Of a stretch of 64,000 bases of DNA, positions 55,291 through 63,641 are shown piece by piece. Made by a program: the position numbers and the translations under genes. The DNA is taken from positions 1-64,000 of the forward strand of contig JAFGMR010000019.1 of NCBI GenBank assembly GCA_016927425.1, read 5' to 3'. Position 1 is the stretch's first letter, and the number at the start of each line of letters is the position of its first letter. The notes under the pieces were generated by a model that was not told the DNA's origin, did no database searches, and was given only the letters and a program-made list of their open reading frames with translations. This DNA comes from Methanotrichaceae archaeon (GTDB lineage Archaea; Halobacteriota; Methanosarcinia; Methanotrichales; Methanotrichaceae).

Positions 55291-57012
55291 TTAGGAGATA
55301 GCCCATCTATATATCAACTCCACGAGCAAGTAGACTGCGAGGAAGATCAGTGCAATTAATACCGAGACTCCCACCAGCATTCTCTCTTCCAGCTCCCCAC
55401 CATACCCTTTGAAGAATGAAGCGATCCTCTTCAAGCCCTGGTCCAGATTGGCGCCAAGGGCCATCAAAGGCCCCTTGACGAACCACATAAACTTGGCCCC
55501 GATCATCCTGAGCGGCCAATCCGTATCCAGGCTGATCGTTCTTCGCTCCGGGGGATATATTCCCGAAAGCATGAGAACATAGAAGGCAAACGAGGCAAAG
55601 AGCAGGAGCTGAAGCTGGCCGACTACATGAGGCGTAGTGTATGGCACATAGTCGATCGAATACGGAAGGATCTGGTAGAGCGGATGGGGATAAACGCCTA
55701 ACAAGATGCACAAGAAGGCTATTGTTCCCATGGCAATCTGCATATTGATGGGGGGGTCTCGCACCCGAATCCCCCTATCCTCGGAGAAGAACGTCATGAA
55801 GGGCACCTTTATGCCGGCATGTTCGAATACGCCCGCTCCGGCCAGTTGCAATAGAACGAATATTAGGGCGAAGTTGCCGGCAAGAGCAGCATCTATCGTC
55901 ATCGATTTGGTCGTAAAACCCGAGAATAGGGGGAAAGCCGATATCGACGCTGCGCCCACGACGCAACAGATGCACGTGATCGGCATGCTCTTATACAAAC
56001 CCCCGAGCTCCGTGATCTTGGTTGTACCCGTCCTGTAAAGAACGCTGCCTATGGACATGAAGAGCAATCCCTTATAGAGGATATGTACGAAGGCATGCGA
56101 GACTGCGCCGTTGATGGCGAGTGCAGTGCCAATCCCTATCCCGCATAGCATGAATCCAACCTGATTGATGATGCTATAGCTGAGAACCTTCCTCAAGTCG
56201 TTCTCGAGCACAGCGTAGAAGATGGGATATATCGTCATAAATGCCCCAATCCACATTAGAGGGCCAAAACCTGCAAAGCCTCTTGCCAAGACGTAGACCG
56301 CGGTCTTGGTTGTGAAGATGCTCAAGTAGACCGATCCCGCATAGGTCGACTCCGGATAGGAATCGGGCAGCCAGGCATGCAATGGCGGAGCACCCGCATT
56401 TATTATGAAACCAACGAAGATTAATAAAGAAGGCAGAAGAAGATCGGGAGAACTCCAGCCGATTGCATTGAAGGCTATCGAGCCCGTACCTGCTATATAC
56501 ATGACGATCCCCGCTAGGAGAATCACGCCACCTGCCACATGCCATAAGATATAGCGGTATCCAGCCCCTAGAGCCCTGTCGGTACCGCCATGCAAGATGA
56601 CGAGCAGGGCTGTGATCGCCATGATCTCCCAGAAGATGTAAAGGGTAATCAGGTCTCCAGCGAAGACTGCTCCAATCGAGCTGCCCGCATAAATGAACTC
56701 CGACATGAGCTCACTGCTGCTTTTGATATTCAGGCCATAGAGAACGACCGGGACAGATGCTAACGAGAATGCCAATCCGAAGAGCAAGCTCAGCTTGTCC
56801 ACCCTTCCGAACACGAGCTCGTATCCAAGAAAAGGCAGCTGCCATCTCGAGGCGGGAATGTCTCCAAATACACCCATATACATGAGGATGAGGTCTATGA
56901 AAGCCAATACTGGAGGTATTAGCAGATAGGCCTTCCTCCATCTGCCCTTTAAGAATGGGATGATGAAAGCGCCTACGATTAATATAACTCCAGGGTGCAC
57001 CCACTCGATCAT
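55291..57012 (-). CDS. MrpD/NuoL-family antiporter subunit (third copy)
   Basis: A 573-residue proton-translocating antiporter-like subunit with about 15 transmembrane segments. The family landmarks include IFWEIMAITALLVI (acidic residue of helix 5), PLHAWLPDSYPEST, ENDLRKVLSYSIINQVG (conserved Lys region) and HAFVHILYKGLLFMSIGSVL. Compared with the other two copies it has a longer C-terminal end, with a helix at 545-570 (LVGVSVLIALIFLAVYLLVE). It translocates Na+ or H+ as part of the Mrp-type complex encoded to the right. It overlaps the 106-residue gene by four bases and is separated from the main mrp genes by the secreted propeller-like protein. Confidence 0.92.
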   Translation of the reverse strand: MIEWVHPGVILIVGAFIIPFLKGRWRKAYLLIPPVLAFIDLILMYMGVFGDIPASRWQLPFLGYELVFGRVDKLSLLFGLAFSLASVPVVLYGLNIKSSSELMSEFIYAGSSIGAVFAGDLITLYIFWEIMAITALLVILHGGTDRALGAGYRYILWHVAGGVILLAGIVMYIAGTGSIAFNAIGWSSPDLLLPSLLIFVGFIINAGAPPLHAWLPDSYPESTYAGSVYLSIFTTKTAVYVLARGFAGFGPLMWIGAFMTIYPIFYAVLENDLRKVLSYSIINQVGFMLCGIGIGTALAINGAVSHAFVHILYKGLLFMSIGSVLYRTGTTKITELGGLYKSMPITCICCVVGAASISAFPLFSGFTTKSMTIDAALAGNFALIFVLLQLAGAGVFEHAGIKVPFMTFFSEDRGIRVRDPPINMQIAMGTIAFLCILLGVYPHPLYQILPYSIDYVPYTTPHVVGQLQLLLFASFAFYVLMLSGIYPPERRTISLDTDWPLRMIGAKFMWFVKGPLMALGANLDQGLKRIASFFKGYGGELEERMLVGVSVLIALIFLAVYLLVELIYRWAIS

Positions 57013-57329
57013 TTCTTCTCAACCCCCCTCATTTCATAATAATCCTCTTCCCTCACTAGAAGCGGGCGCAACCCTTTGGCCGTATAAATAAGAAAGACGA
57101 ATGCTACGAAACCATATATCGCGTAGAATGAGGTTATATCCTGCCACCAGAATATAATATGCCAATGAACAAATAGTCCGGCCACGACCATGGTGATGAG
57201 GCAAACTCCATAAAGTGCGATCAACAAGTTCCCATGTTTGTGGCGCGGCTCCTTGGTTCCAAAGAAGAGCAGAACGTAGCCAATGACGCCAATTAGAGCG
57301 AGAATCACGATCGGTATTTCGTCAGCCAT
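57009..57329 (-). CDS. Small four-helix membrane protein of the antiporter cluster
   Basis: A 106-residue protein with three or four hydrophobic segments (IPIVILALIGVIGYVLLFFG, LLIALYGVCLITMVVAGLFV, FYAIYGFVAFVFLIYTAKGL) and a charged C-terminal tail (REEDYYEMRGVEKK). It is not MrpF or MrpG by pattern: it lacks the MrpG GxxxLRxPD motif. Its position upstream of and overlapping an MrpD-like gene suggests that it is a subunit of that complex. Family not recognised. ATG start. Confidence 0.75.
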   Translation of the reverse strand: MADEIPIVILALIGVIGYVLLFFGTKEPRHKHGNLLIALYGVCLITMVVAGLFVHWHIIFWWQDITSFYAIYGFVAFVFLIYTAKGLRPLLVREEDYYEMRGVEKK

Positions 57330-57350
57330 TTTTCGCTTTCCCCCTAAAGA

Positions 57351-57482
57351 TTATAGTACGCCCAAAGCTACATAGATCAGAAATGCAATATATACTAAAG
57401 TCAGCAATAAGAGGGCCCACGCGAGCATCTCCGAGGGACCTCCATAATATGTATGCCAGAAGCCAGAGCATCTTTCTTTCAT
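57351..57482 (-). CDS. Tiny membrane protein (43 residues)
   Basis: The minus strand encodes MKERCSGFWHTYYGGPSEML, followed by a transmembrane helix (WALLLLTLVYIAFLIYVAL) and a short end. GGTGATTGGAT precedes the ATG. It lies 21 bases upstream of the 106-residue gene, on the same strand. The soluble stretch before the helix is rich in aromatic residues. A similar arrangement at 55115-55204 suggests a set of small accessory subunits. No family recognised. Confidence 0.6.
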   Translation of the reverse strand: MKERCSGFWHTYYGGPSEMLAWALLLLTLVYIAFLIYVALGVL

Positions 57483-57505
57483 ATCCAATCACCGAAACCT
57501 CTCGA

Positions 57506-58771
57506 TCATCTCACCCTTATCAGCCAAACATCGCTCTTTCCAGCGCCGTACGACTCTGTGACGCCCGTGAGTATGTAGCCACCATCCTGGGTCTGGTGCC
57601 CCGAGTTGCCCCAATCGTTGCGCGAACCGCCGAAGGCCAGGTCCCACTCCCTGTTACCCTCGGAATCGGTCTTTATCAGCCAAATGCGGCTCAAGCTAGA
57701 CGGCTTGTAAAACCAGGAATCGGCAGAATCGGAGACGTTGGAGATGGTATTGAATCCTAGAATCGCATATCCGCCATCCATTGTCTGTTGGACGGAAGAT
57801 CCCTGATCGAAGTTGGCCCCCCCAAACGTCTTATCCCACTCGATGTTCCCCCCCCGGTCGGTCTTTATCAGCCAGACATCGCCATTTCCGGCTCCGAAGG
57901 ACTCCGTCAATCCAGTGATGATGTAACCCCCATCCTCAGTCACCCAGACGGAGAGGCCGATGTCTCGGCTCGTTCCTCCGAAGGTCTTATCCCACTCCTT
58001 GAACCCATTTGAATCCGTCTTAATCAGCCAGACATCCTCTTTTCCAGCATCATCAGAAGATATGTACCCCGTGATAATGTAGCCGCCATCACTTGTCTCT
58101 TGAAGGGAAACCCCCTCTGCCGAGTTCTCTCCGCCATAGCCCATCTCCCATTCCTTATTTCCGTATGAGTCGGTTTTTACGATAAATAGCATTCTATTAG
58201 TACCATAAGATATATAACCGGTGGCGATATAGCCAAGGTCTTTCGTCTGCCGGATGAAGAAGCCCAGGTCCTCCTTCTCCCCGCCGAAGGTCCTCTCCCA
58301 TTCCATGATCCCTTCGGAGTCCGTCTTCAGGATCCAGAGGTCGTAGCTGCCAACCCAGGAAGATCTCTTAGCTCCACATATTATATAACCGCCATCTTGA
58401 GCCTCCTCTACAGAGAATCCGAACTCCCTGCCAAAGCCACCGAATGTCCTCTCCCACACCAGGTTGCCCAACGAATCCGTCTTGATCAGCCAGAGGTCTC
58501 CCCTTAGATGCGATCTGATGAGCCAAGAATAAGGCACGTCAGCGCCAAAGCTTTCCGTAGATCCTACAATGATATAGCCCCCTTCGCTGGTCTCAGAAAC
58601 GAATGTGCCAACGTCGTCGCTCGATCCGCCAAAGGTTCTATTCCATTCCTCCTGGGGCAGTCGGCTGCCATTGCCAAGATCGGTTATGGCGATTTCGGGC
58701 CTGGTTGGCGCTAGGGATGTCGCAATCAATATCATCATTAAGGCCATCCACTTAAATATTATAACATCCAT
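57506..58771 (-). CDS. Exported protein with seven FGG repeats, probable beta-propeller
   Basis: A 421-residue exported protein. After a signal-like helix (WMALMMILIATSLAPTRP) come seven ~50-residue repeats of the form EWDKTFGG, D-G-SVQQT-DGGYII, GLTESFGAGNGDVWLIKTD and GNIEW, a repeat common in methanogen surface proteins. Seven copies fit a seven-bladed beta-propeller. There is no anchor at the C-terminus (ends DVWLIRVR). The ATG at 58771 is chosen because GGAAGGAAG lies just upstream; an in-frame ATG at 58822 lacks one. It lies between two MrpD-like genes on the same strand, which is an odd place for a surface protein. Confidence 0.88.
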   Translation of the reverse strand: MDVIIFKWMALMMILIATSLAPTRPEIAITDLGNGSRLPQEEWNRTFGGSSDDVGTFVSETSEGGYIIVGSTESFGADVPYSWLIRSHLRGDLWLIKTDSLGNLVWERTFGGFGREFGFSVEEAQDGGYIICGAKRSSWVGSYDLWILKTDSEGIMEWERTFGGEKEDLGFFIRQTKDLGYIATGYISYGTNRMLFIVKTDSYGNKEWEMGYGGENSAEGVSLQETSDGGYIITGYISSDDAGKEDVWLIKTDSNGFKEWDKTFGGTSRDIGLSVWVTEDGGYIITGLTESFGAGNGDVWLIKTDRGGNIEWDKTFGGANFDQGSSVQQTMDGGYAILGFNTISNVSDSADSWFYKPSSLSRIWLIKTDSEGNREWDLAFGGSRNDWGNSGHQTQDGGYILTGVTESYGAGKSDVWLIRVR

Positions 58772-58894
58772 AATAGCTTCCTTCCAAGACCTCGCTACAT
58801 GCCGAACCACTGCATTTGGCATTCCAGAAAGCGATGTAGCTTAGGACATTCCCATAAGTCCCATCAAAGGATAGCGACATGATGGTCATTTTCC

Positions 58895-60397
58895 TCAGCC
58901 ACCTCCGAAGAGTTCCACAATCGCCAATTGTACAAGATCGATTATATAGAATGTATGTGGATATATAAAGAAGAGGATTGAAAAGGCCGCAGTTATGGAC
59001 AGAGGTACAAGCATGAAGGTGGGAGCTTCCTTTATCACATAACCGCCGTTCGTTCTCTCTGCATCCACAGGCTCCCTGAAGAAGGCAGCATGTATTATAG
59101 GGAAGAAATATACAATATCAAGCACTGAACTGGTTAATATGACTGCGAGGAATATCATTCCATAGGGAGGATGGAGCTCCCATGCGCCGAAGCAGAGATA
59201 CAATTTACTGATAAATCCACATAACGGCGGGAGGCCAGCCATGCCGATCGCAGCAATGCTGAAGGCAAGCATCGTAACCGGCATGGTCTTGCCAAGTCCT
59301 GCCATCTCGCTTATCTTCCTCTTTCCGCTCCCCACTAGAATCGCTCCGGCACACAGAAAGAGGGTTATCTTCATGTATGCATGGAATGGAATGTGGAGCA
59401 TCGCCCCCATCACTCCATCCTTGGTCAGGAATGCCGCACCTAGGATTACGTAGGATAGCTGGCTTATGGTTGAATAGGCCAGCCTCTTCTTGATGTCATC
59501 CTGAGCGATGGCGAAGAAGGAGCCCATGATCATGGTGAATCCCGCGATGCAGGCCAAGATCAGCCACAGGCCAAGCTCATCTACAAGGCCCACCCCGAAG
59601 ATGTAGCATATCATTCGCACTATGCCGAAAACACCCGCCTTGACCACGGCTACCGCATGCAATAAGGCACTGACCGGCGTCGGTGCTACCATCGCTGTGG
59701 GGAGCCAGGAATGGAAGGGCATCCAGGCAGCCTTCATGAATCCGAGGAGGAAACAGAAGAACAGCACCGTGGCTGCCACCGGGGATGTGGTAGCTAGTGC
59801 CTTGATCCCTCCAGGCGTAAAATCACAGGATCCTGTGAGATAATAAGTGGCGACGACCCCGAAGAGAAAGAAAGCTCCAGCCGGCATCAGATAAGCGAAG
59901 TATTTATGCCCACCACCCAAGGCCTCGGGAGTCTGCTCGTGTATCACCAAAGGATAGGTAGAAACTGTAATTATCTCAAAAAATACAAACATTGTCAATA
60001 AATTAGCAGAAAGGGCAACTCCAATTGCCCCGAGAATTGCAAGGCAGAAAGCGAAGAAGTATCTAGTCTGAGCATGCTCTTTCAAAGATCGCATATATCC
60101 TATCGAATATAGGGAGACTAGAATCCACAGGGATGATGTGGTGATGGCGAATATCAGGCCGAACGCGTCGACTTTGAACGCGAAGTCGATGTTCTTGAAC
60201 ATTGTATGAAACATGGTAAACCTGATAACATCCCCTTTGAGAACTTCGGGCCCCATGGAAAGGACAAGGGCAAACATCGTTATGCCTGCCGCTATGGTCC
60301 ATCCTTCGCGGATATTGGGGTGATTCCTGGATAGCAAGACCAGAGGTGCCGCGATTGCCGGGCAGAGTATCGCCAATAGTGGCGTGAGCGACTCCAT
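58895..60397 (-). CDS. MrpD/NuoL-family antiporter subunit (second copy)
   Basis: A 500-residue antiporter-like subunit with about 14 transmembrane segments. It has FEIITVSTYPLVIHEQTPEA (helix-5 acidic residue), MPFHSWLPTAMVAPTPVSAL, DDIKKRLAYSTISQLSYVIL and HIPFHAYMKITLFLCAGA. It overlaps the preceding MrpD gene by one base, so the two are translated together. This type of sequence is close to the Mbh/Ehb H subunit-like branch of the family, and it should carry one of the ion channels of the complex. Ends KLAIVELFGGG-like. Confidence 0.92.
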   Translation of the reverse strand: MESLTPLLAILCPAIAAPLVLLSRNHPNIREGWTIAAGITMFALVLSMGPEVLKGDVIRFTMFHTMFKNIDFAFKVDAFGLIFAITTSSLWILVSLYSIGYMRSLKEHAQTRYFFAFCLAILGAIGVALSANLLTMFVFFEIITVSTYPLVIHEQTPEALGGGHKYFAYLMPAGAFFLFGVVATYYLTGSCDFTPGGIKALATTSPVAATVLFFCFLLGFMKAAWMPFHSWLPTAMVAPTPVSALLHAVAVVKAGVFGIVRMICYIFGVGLVDELGLWLILACIAGFTMIMGSFFAIAQDDIKKRLAYSTISQLSYVILGAAFLTKDGVMGAMLHIPFHAYMKITLFLCAGAILVGSGKRKISEMAGLGKTMPVTMLAFSIAAIGMAGLPPLCGFISKLYLCFGAWELHPPYGMIFLAVILTSSVLDIVYFFPIIHAAFFREPVDAERTNGGYVIKEAPTFMLVPLSITAAFSILFFIYPHTFYIIDLVQLAIVELFGGG

Positions 60398-61911
60398 TAA
60401 AGCCTCCCTCCTGTCGATAGATCAGATAATATCTGGTTGATCAAGGGCATTGGAATATCCGTCAGCCAAAAGATGCCGAGGATAATGCATAGGGCAGCCA
60501 GGACCATCATTGGAGCAGTCATGCTGATGGGAAGCCTTCTCGTCCCCTCATTACCCCCTTCTGTTGGCTCCTCATGCCTTACGAAGTACATTCGATCGAT
60601 CACCCTCCAAAAATATACCAGGTTGAGAAGGCCGCTCAAGAGCAATATGACGACGAATGGATATTGAGCGGCGTCCAGAGAGGCGAGTATCAAGAAAAGC
60701 TTGGAGGCGAATCCCGCGGTGGGCGGGATCCCTATCATGGAGATGGCAGCTATTGCAAAGGCGCCGCTCGCCCAAGGCATCCTCTTGGATAGGCCTTCAA
60801 AAGACCTTATGTCCCACTTCCCCTCTTGATGGATGAACGACCCTGCCGCCAAGAACAGGCAACCTTTCATGACAGCATGGTTCAATATATGGGCAACTAC
60901 CCCGACCAGCCCCCAGGGAGAGAGTGGGGAGAGGCCGATTCCCAGCAATATATAGCCGAACTGGGATACCGATGAGTAGGCAAGCATCCTCTTAACGTTT
61001 CGTTGCTTTATTGCGAAGACGGAGCCTGCGAGTATCCCAGCGGCGGCGACCCAGCATATTATTAAATCTAAACCAATATAATATCTGATGAAATCGAGAG
61101 TAAAGACTGAGTAAACCAGCCGGATCAATATATATATCATGACCTTTCCATGAATGGATGCAATCATAGCGCTTACCGAGGATGGCGCATAGGTATACGC
61201 ATCTGGTTGCCAGAAATGAAGTGGAAAGATATAGGCCTTTATCATTATGCCGACCACGATAAATGCGAAGGCCATTTGCACCAATCTGCTATCGTATACT
61301 ACCGGCAGCAGTATTCTCATGTCGGCCATGTTAAGGGTGCCTGTGGCGGCATAGATCCAGCCCACCCCAAAGATATAGAAGACGGCTCCAATCGATCCCA
61401 TTATCACATAGTTATAGCTTGCCCGGAGAGCCCTTCCTCCGGCCACAGCTATCAATGCATAGGCAGTCAAAGAGGCGATCTCGAGCCACACGAACATGTT
61501 AAACAGGTCGCCGGTCACGGTTATTCCTGCAAGCCCCGCGACCATGAGCTGGATCAGGGCGTAGAAAGTGGGATGTTTTCTCGCCTCGATCTCCTTCTCC
61601 ACATTCCTCTTCGAGTATATCTCGATCAATATCACTATGAAGAAGAGGATCACCAGCAGATAGGCATTCATGGCATCCACTACATATTCTATCCCCCAAG
61701 GAGGCCTCCACCCACCTTGCCAGTACTTGATCGGTCCTACTGCCAAGACATGCCTCAGTGTGAGGATGGAAAGCGCGAAGAAGACGATATTTGCCAGAAG
61801 TGAGATCCAAAAGGCCGACTTCTTATTCAGGTATCCGGCGAGCAAAATCGTGAAGCCACAGAACATGGCTACAGTTACGATTATGACCGGAAGCTGTTCA
61901 GCCAGAAGCAT
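60397..61911 (-). CDS. mrpD: Na+/H+ antiporter subunit MrpD (first copy)
   Basis: A 504-residue antiporter subunit, the closest of the three to classical MrpD. It has WLEIASLTAYALIAVAGG, FPLHFWQPDAYTYAPSSVSA, RNVKRMLAYSSVSQFGYILL and HAVMKGCLFLAAGSFIHQEG. It follows MrpC with a 14-base overlap, the usual C-D order. In Mrp complexes MrpD, together with MrpA, exchanges Na+ for H+ across the membrane. In methanogens such complexes adjust sodium and proton gradients during energy conservation. Confidence 0.94.
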   Translation of the reverse strand: MLLAEQLPVIIVTVAMFCGFTILLAGYLNKKSAFWISLLANIVFFALSILTLRHVLAVGPIKYWQGGWRPPWGIEYVVDAMNAYLLVILFFIVILIEIYSKRNVEKEIEARKHPTFYALIQLMVAGLAGITVTGDLFNMFVWLEIASLTAYALIAVAGGRALRASYNYVIMGSIGAVFYIFGVGWIYAATGTLNMADMRILLPVVYDSRLVQMAFAFIVVGIMIKAYIFPLHFWQPDAYTYAPSSVSAMIASIHGKVMIYILIRLVYSVFTLDFIRYYIGLDLIICWVAAAGILAGSVFAIKQRNVKRMLAYSSVSQFGYILLGIGLSPLSPWGLVGVVAHILNHAVMKGCLFLAAGSFIHQEGKWDIRSFEGLSKRMPWASGAFAIAAISMIGIPPTAGFASKLFLILASLDAAQYPFVVILLLSGLLNLVYFWRVIDRMYFVRHEEPTEGGNEGTRRLPISMTAPMMVLAALCIILGIFWLTDIPMPLINQILSDLSTGGRL

Positions 61912-62332
61912 ATCTTACCTCCTCTTGCAGCTCCCTCTCAAGTATCTCATCTTCTTCTATGGTCCCATATTTCTGGTAGATCCTAATCACAATCGCCAGG
62001 GCTACGGCGGTTGTTGCCGCGCTGACCACAATCCCTGTGAGCATGAGAACGTTGGGGAGAGGATTAACATATGTGTATCCTTCCTCCACGGCTTTCTCCC
62101 AAATAATGGGCGGGGTTCCCCCTTTTAAACCCCATGTAACCATAACATCTCTTCCAACATCCCCAAGAGAGATGAACCAGAGGAACATGGCCGTTTGAAA
62201 TATGCTCAATCCAATGAGTTTCTTCAGCAAGTTGCCCTTGGCCATAGCGGCATAAAGCCCTATGAGAATTATGGTCATGGCTATCCAGAAGTTATATTTC
62301 TCCAGGACGTGCTGCGCGAGCCATTCCATCAT
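61898..62332 (-). CDS. mrpC: Antiporter subunit MrpC (NuoK-like)
   Basis: A 144-residue three-helix NuoK-like subunit. The hallmark NPLPNVLMLTGIVVSAATTA followed by VALAIVIRIYQ is intact, with the first helix FWIAMTIILIGLYAAMAKGN. An unusual loop (~65-85: GGTPPIIWEKAVEEGYTYV) extends the family's short linker. The C-terminal tail is acidic (EEDEILERELQEEVRY). It overlaps MrpB at the start and MrpD at the end. Confidence 0.93.
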   Translation of the reverse strand: MMEWLAQHVLEKYNFWIAMTIILIGLYAAMAKGNLLKKLIGLSIFQTAMFLWFISLGDVGRDVMVTWGLKGGTPPIIWEKAVEEGYTYVNPLPNVLMLTGIVVSAATTAVALAIVIRIYQKYGTIEEDEILERELQEEVRYASG

Positions 62333-62832
62333 TCTTTCCTCACCACCATCTCCTCTTCTTCATCCTTCCAAGCGAGGTCGAAGTATTGGGAGATGAACGC
62401 CGCCATCACCGTCAATCCTATCCCCACCTCAACCATGAACGCAATTATCCAAGCCCTGGACCCTGCAACGCCCACCAGATCCGTCACAGGCCAGATTCCG
62501 GGATAGTTCAGAAATTGCACTGCCCCCATGCTGAAGATAATGCACAAAAGGCCGGAACCATTGTAGAGATACAATCCAAAGCTCTCGAAGAACGTATTAA
62601 CCGATTCCGGAATCATCTCCCGCCCGCGCTTTGCCCCAAATACGGTGATATAGAGGATGAAACCAGCTGCTAATATCGTTCCTCCCTGGAACCCACCCCC
62701 TGTGCCCTCCGTCCCTATCATCACGTAGAAGCCAAATAGCAGGATGAACGGCAATATCAGCCGGGATATCGTCTCTATTATGACATCCCTCCCCGCCATC
62801 CTCTTCTCAGGAATGGCCCCTCCACCAGTCAT
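62329..62832 (-). CDS. mrpB: Antiporter subunit MrpB (MnhB domain)
   Basis: A 167-residue MnhB-type subunit with four helices. The family core LILPFILLFGFYVMIGTEGT and GGGFQGGTILAAGFILYI is clear, and IIAFMVEVGIGLTVMAAFIS lies near the end. It overlaps both neighbours by four bases. It is a structural subunit of the Mrp complex and does not carry a channel by itself. Confidence 0.93.
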   Translation of the reverse strand: MTGGGAIPEKRMAGRDVIIETISRLILPFILLFGFYVMIGTEGTGGGFQGGTILAAGFILYITVFGAKRGREMIPESVNTFFESFGLYLYNGSGLLCIIFSMGAVQFLNYPGIWPVTDLVGVAGSRAWIIAFMVEVGIGLTVMAAFISQYFDLAWKDEEEEMVVRKE

Positions 62833-63395
62833 AGCCTCCCCCTCCTCCTCAAGAGCATGGTAACAGCAATGGCTCCGGTGAGGATAACGGTCTCCTCCCC
62901 CATAGTGTCAAAACCCCTGTAATCAGCAAGCCCCGAGGTGACGGCATTGGGAGTTGCAGTCTCCTCCTCAGTCCACTCTATAACCCTCACGGGCCAATTA
63001 TATCTATATACTGCCAGCTCCTCGCCCAATACCCTGATACAATAATATTTTATTGGTTCATTATAATAGATCTCCCCTTCCTCAATTAGAACATCCCAAC
63101 CCCCGTTCTCCTCATTCCACTCGATCTCATAGCCACCCTCCTCCAGAGTTGGATAGTGGTTCTCTTCATTAAAACCAAATTCATATATTTTATTCTTTAG
63201 TTCTATTGGAATTACCCCACTCTCCAGCATACTCCCCATGGCATCGCTTTGCATTGAGAATATTCGTATGTACTTGTTTGCAGGTGAGTTCTCATCACCG
63301 AAGGCGGGCAAATCCTCGATTACGTATGCAGACAGACCGATGAGGATTATTACAATTACTATTCCGAATGAGGAAAGGGATTTCACTTCTCCCAC
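62829..63395 (-). CDS. MbhE-like subunit with an enlarged extracytoplasmic insertion
   Basis: A 188-residue protein. The two ends match the small MbhE-like/MrpA-C-terminal subunit: a first helix IVIVIILIGLSAYVIEDLPA with FGDENSPANKYI, and the end TPNAVTSGLADYRGFDTMGE followed by ETVILTGAIAVTMLLRRR. Between them (residues ~45-140) is an acidic, aromatic stretch (FNEENHYPTLEEGGYEIEWN, YYNEPIKYYCIRV) where known members have about ten residues. By topology it should be outside the membrane. It overlaps both neighbours, in the usual position before MrpB. Confidence 0.85.
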   Translation of the reverse strand: MGEVKSLSSFGIVIVIILIGLSAYVIEDLPAFGDENSPANKYIRIFSMQSDAMGSMLESGVIPIELKNKIYEFGFNEENHYPTLEEGGYEIEWNEENGGWDVLIEEGEIYYNEPIKYYCIRVLGEELAVYRYNWPVRVIEWTEEETATPNAVTSGLADYRGFDTMGEETVILTGAIAVTMLLRRRGRL

Positions 63396-63625
63396 CTCGT
63401 AGTCCTAGAGATGGCTGCAACCATGAGGGCAGTGGAGACTCCAGCGCCGATTGCGGCTTCAGTAAACGCAACGTCGCTTGAGCCCATCTGCAGCCAAACG
63501 TTGGCCATTACAAAGCTGTAGGCGCCAGTAAGTATAACCGCTGCCAAGATATCCTTCACCGTTACAGCGGCTATCGCTATAATCACGAGGAAGAACAATA
63601 GGATAAGATCGATTGGTAATATCAT
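63383..63625 (-). CDS. MbhD-like small antiporter subunit (DUF4040)
   Basis: An 80-residue membrane protein matching the MbhD/DUF4040 subunit, equivalent to part of the C-terminal region of MrpA. It has DILAAVILTGAYSFVMANVW and SSDVAFTEAAIGAGVSTALM, which is the family hallmark. It overlaps the MbhE-like gene by 13 bases. Together the two replace the C-terminal region of a full-length MrpA, as in archaeal Mrp/Mbh operons. Confidence 0.92.
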   Translation of the reverse strand: MILPIDLILLFFLVIIAIAAVTVKDILAAVILTGAYSFVMANVWLQMGSSDVAFTEAAIGAGVSTALMVAAISRTTRWEK

Positions 63626-63641
63626 TATCCTTCACCCCCGT

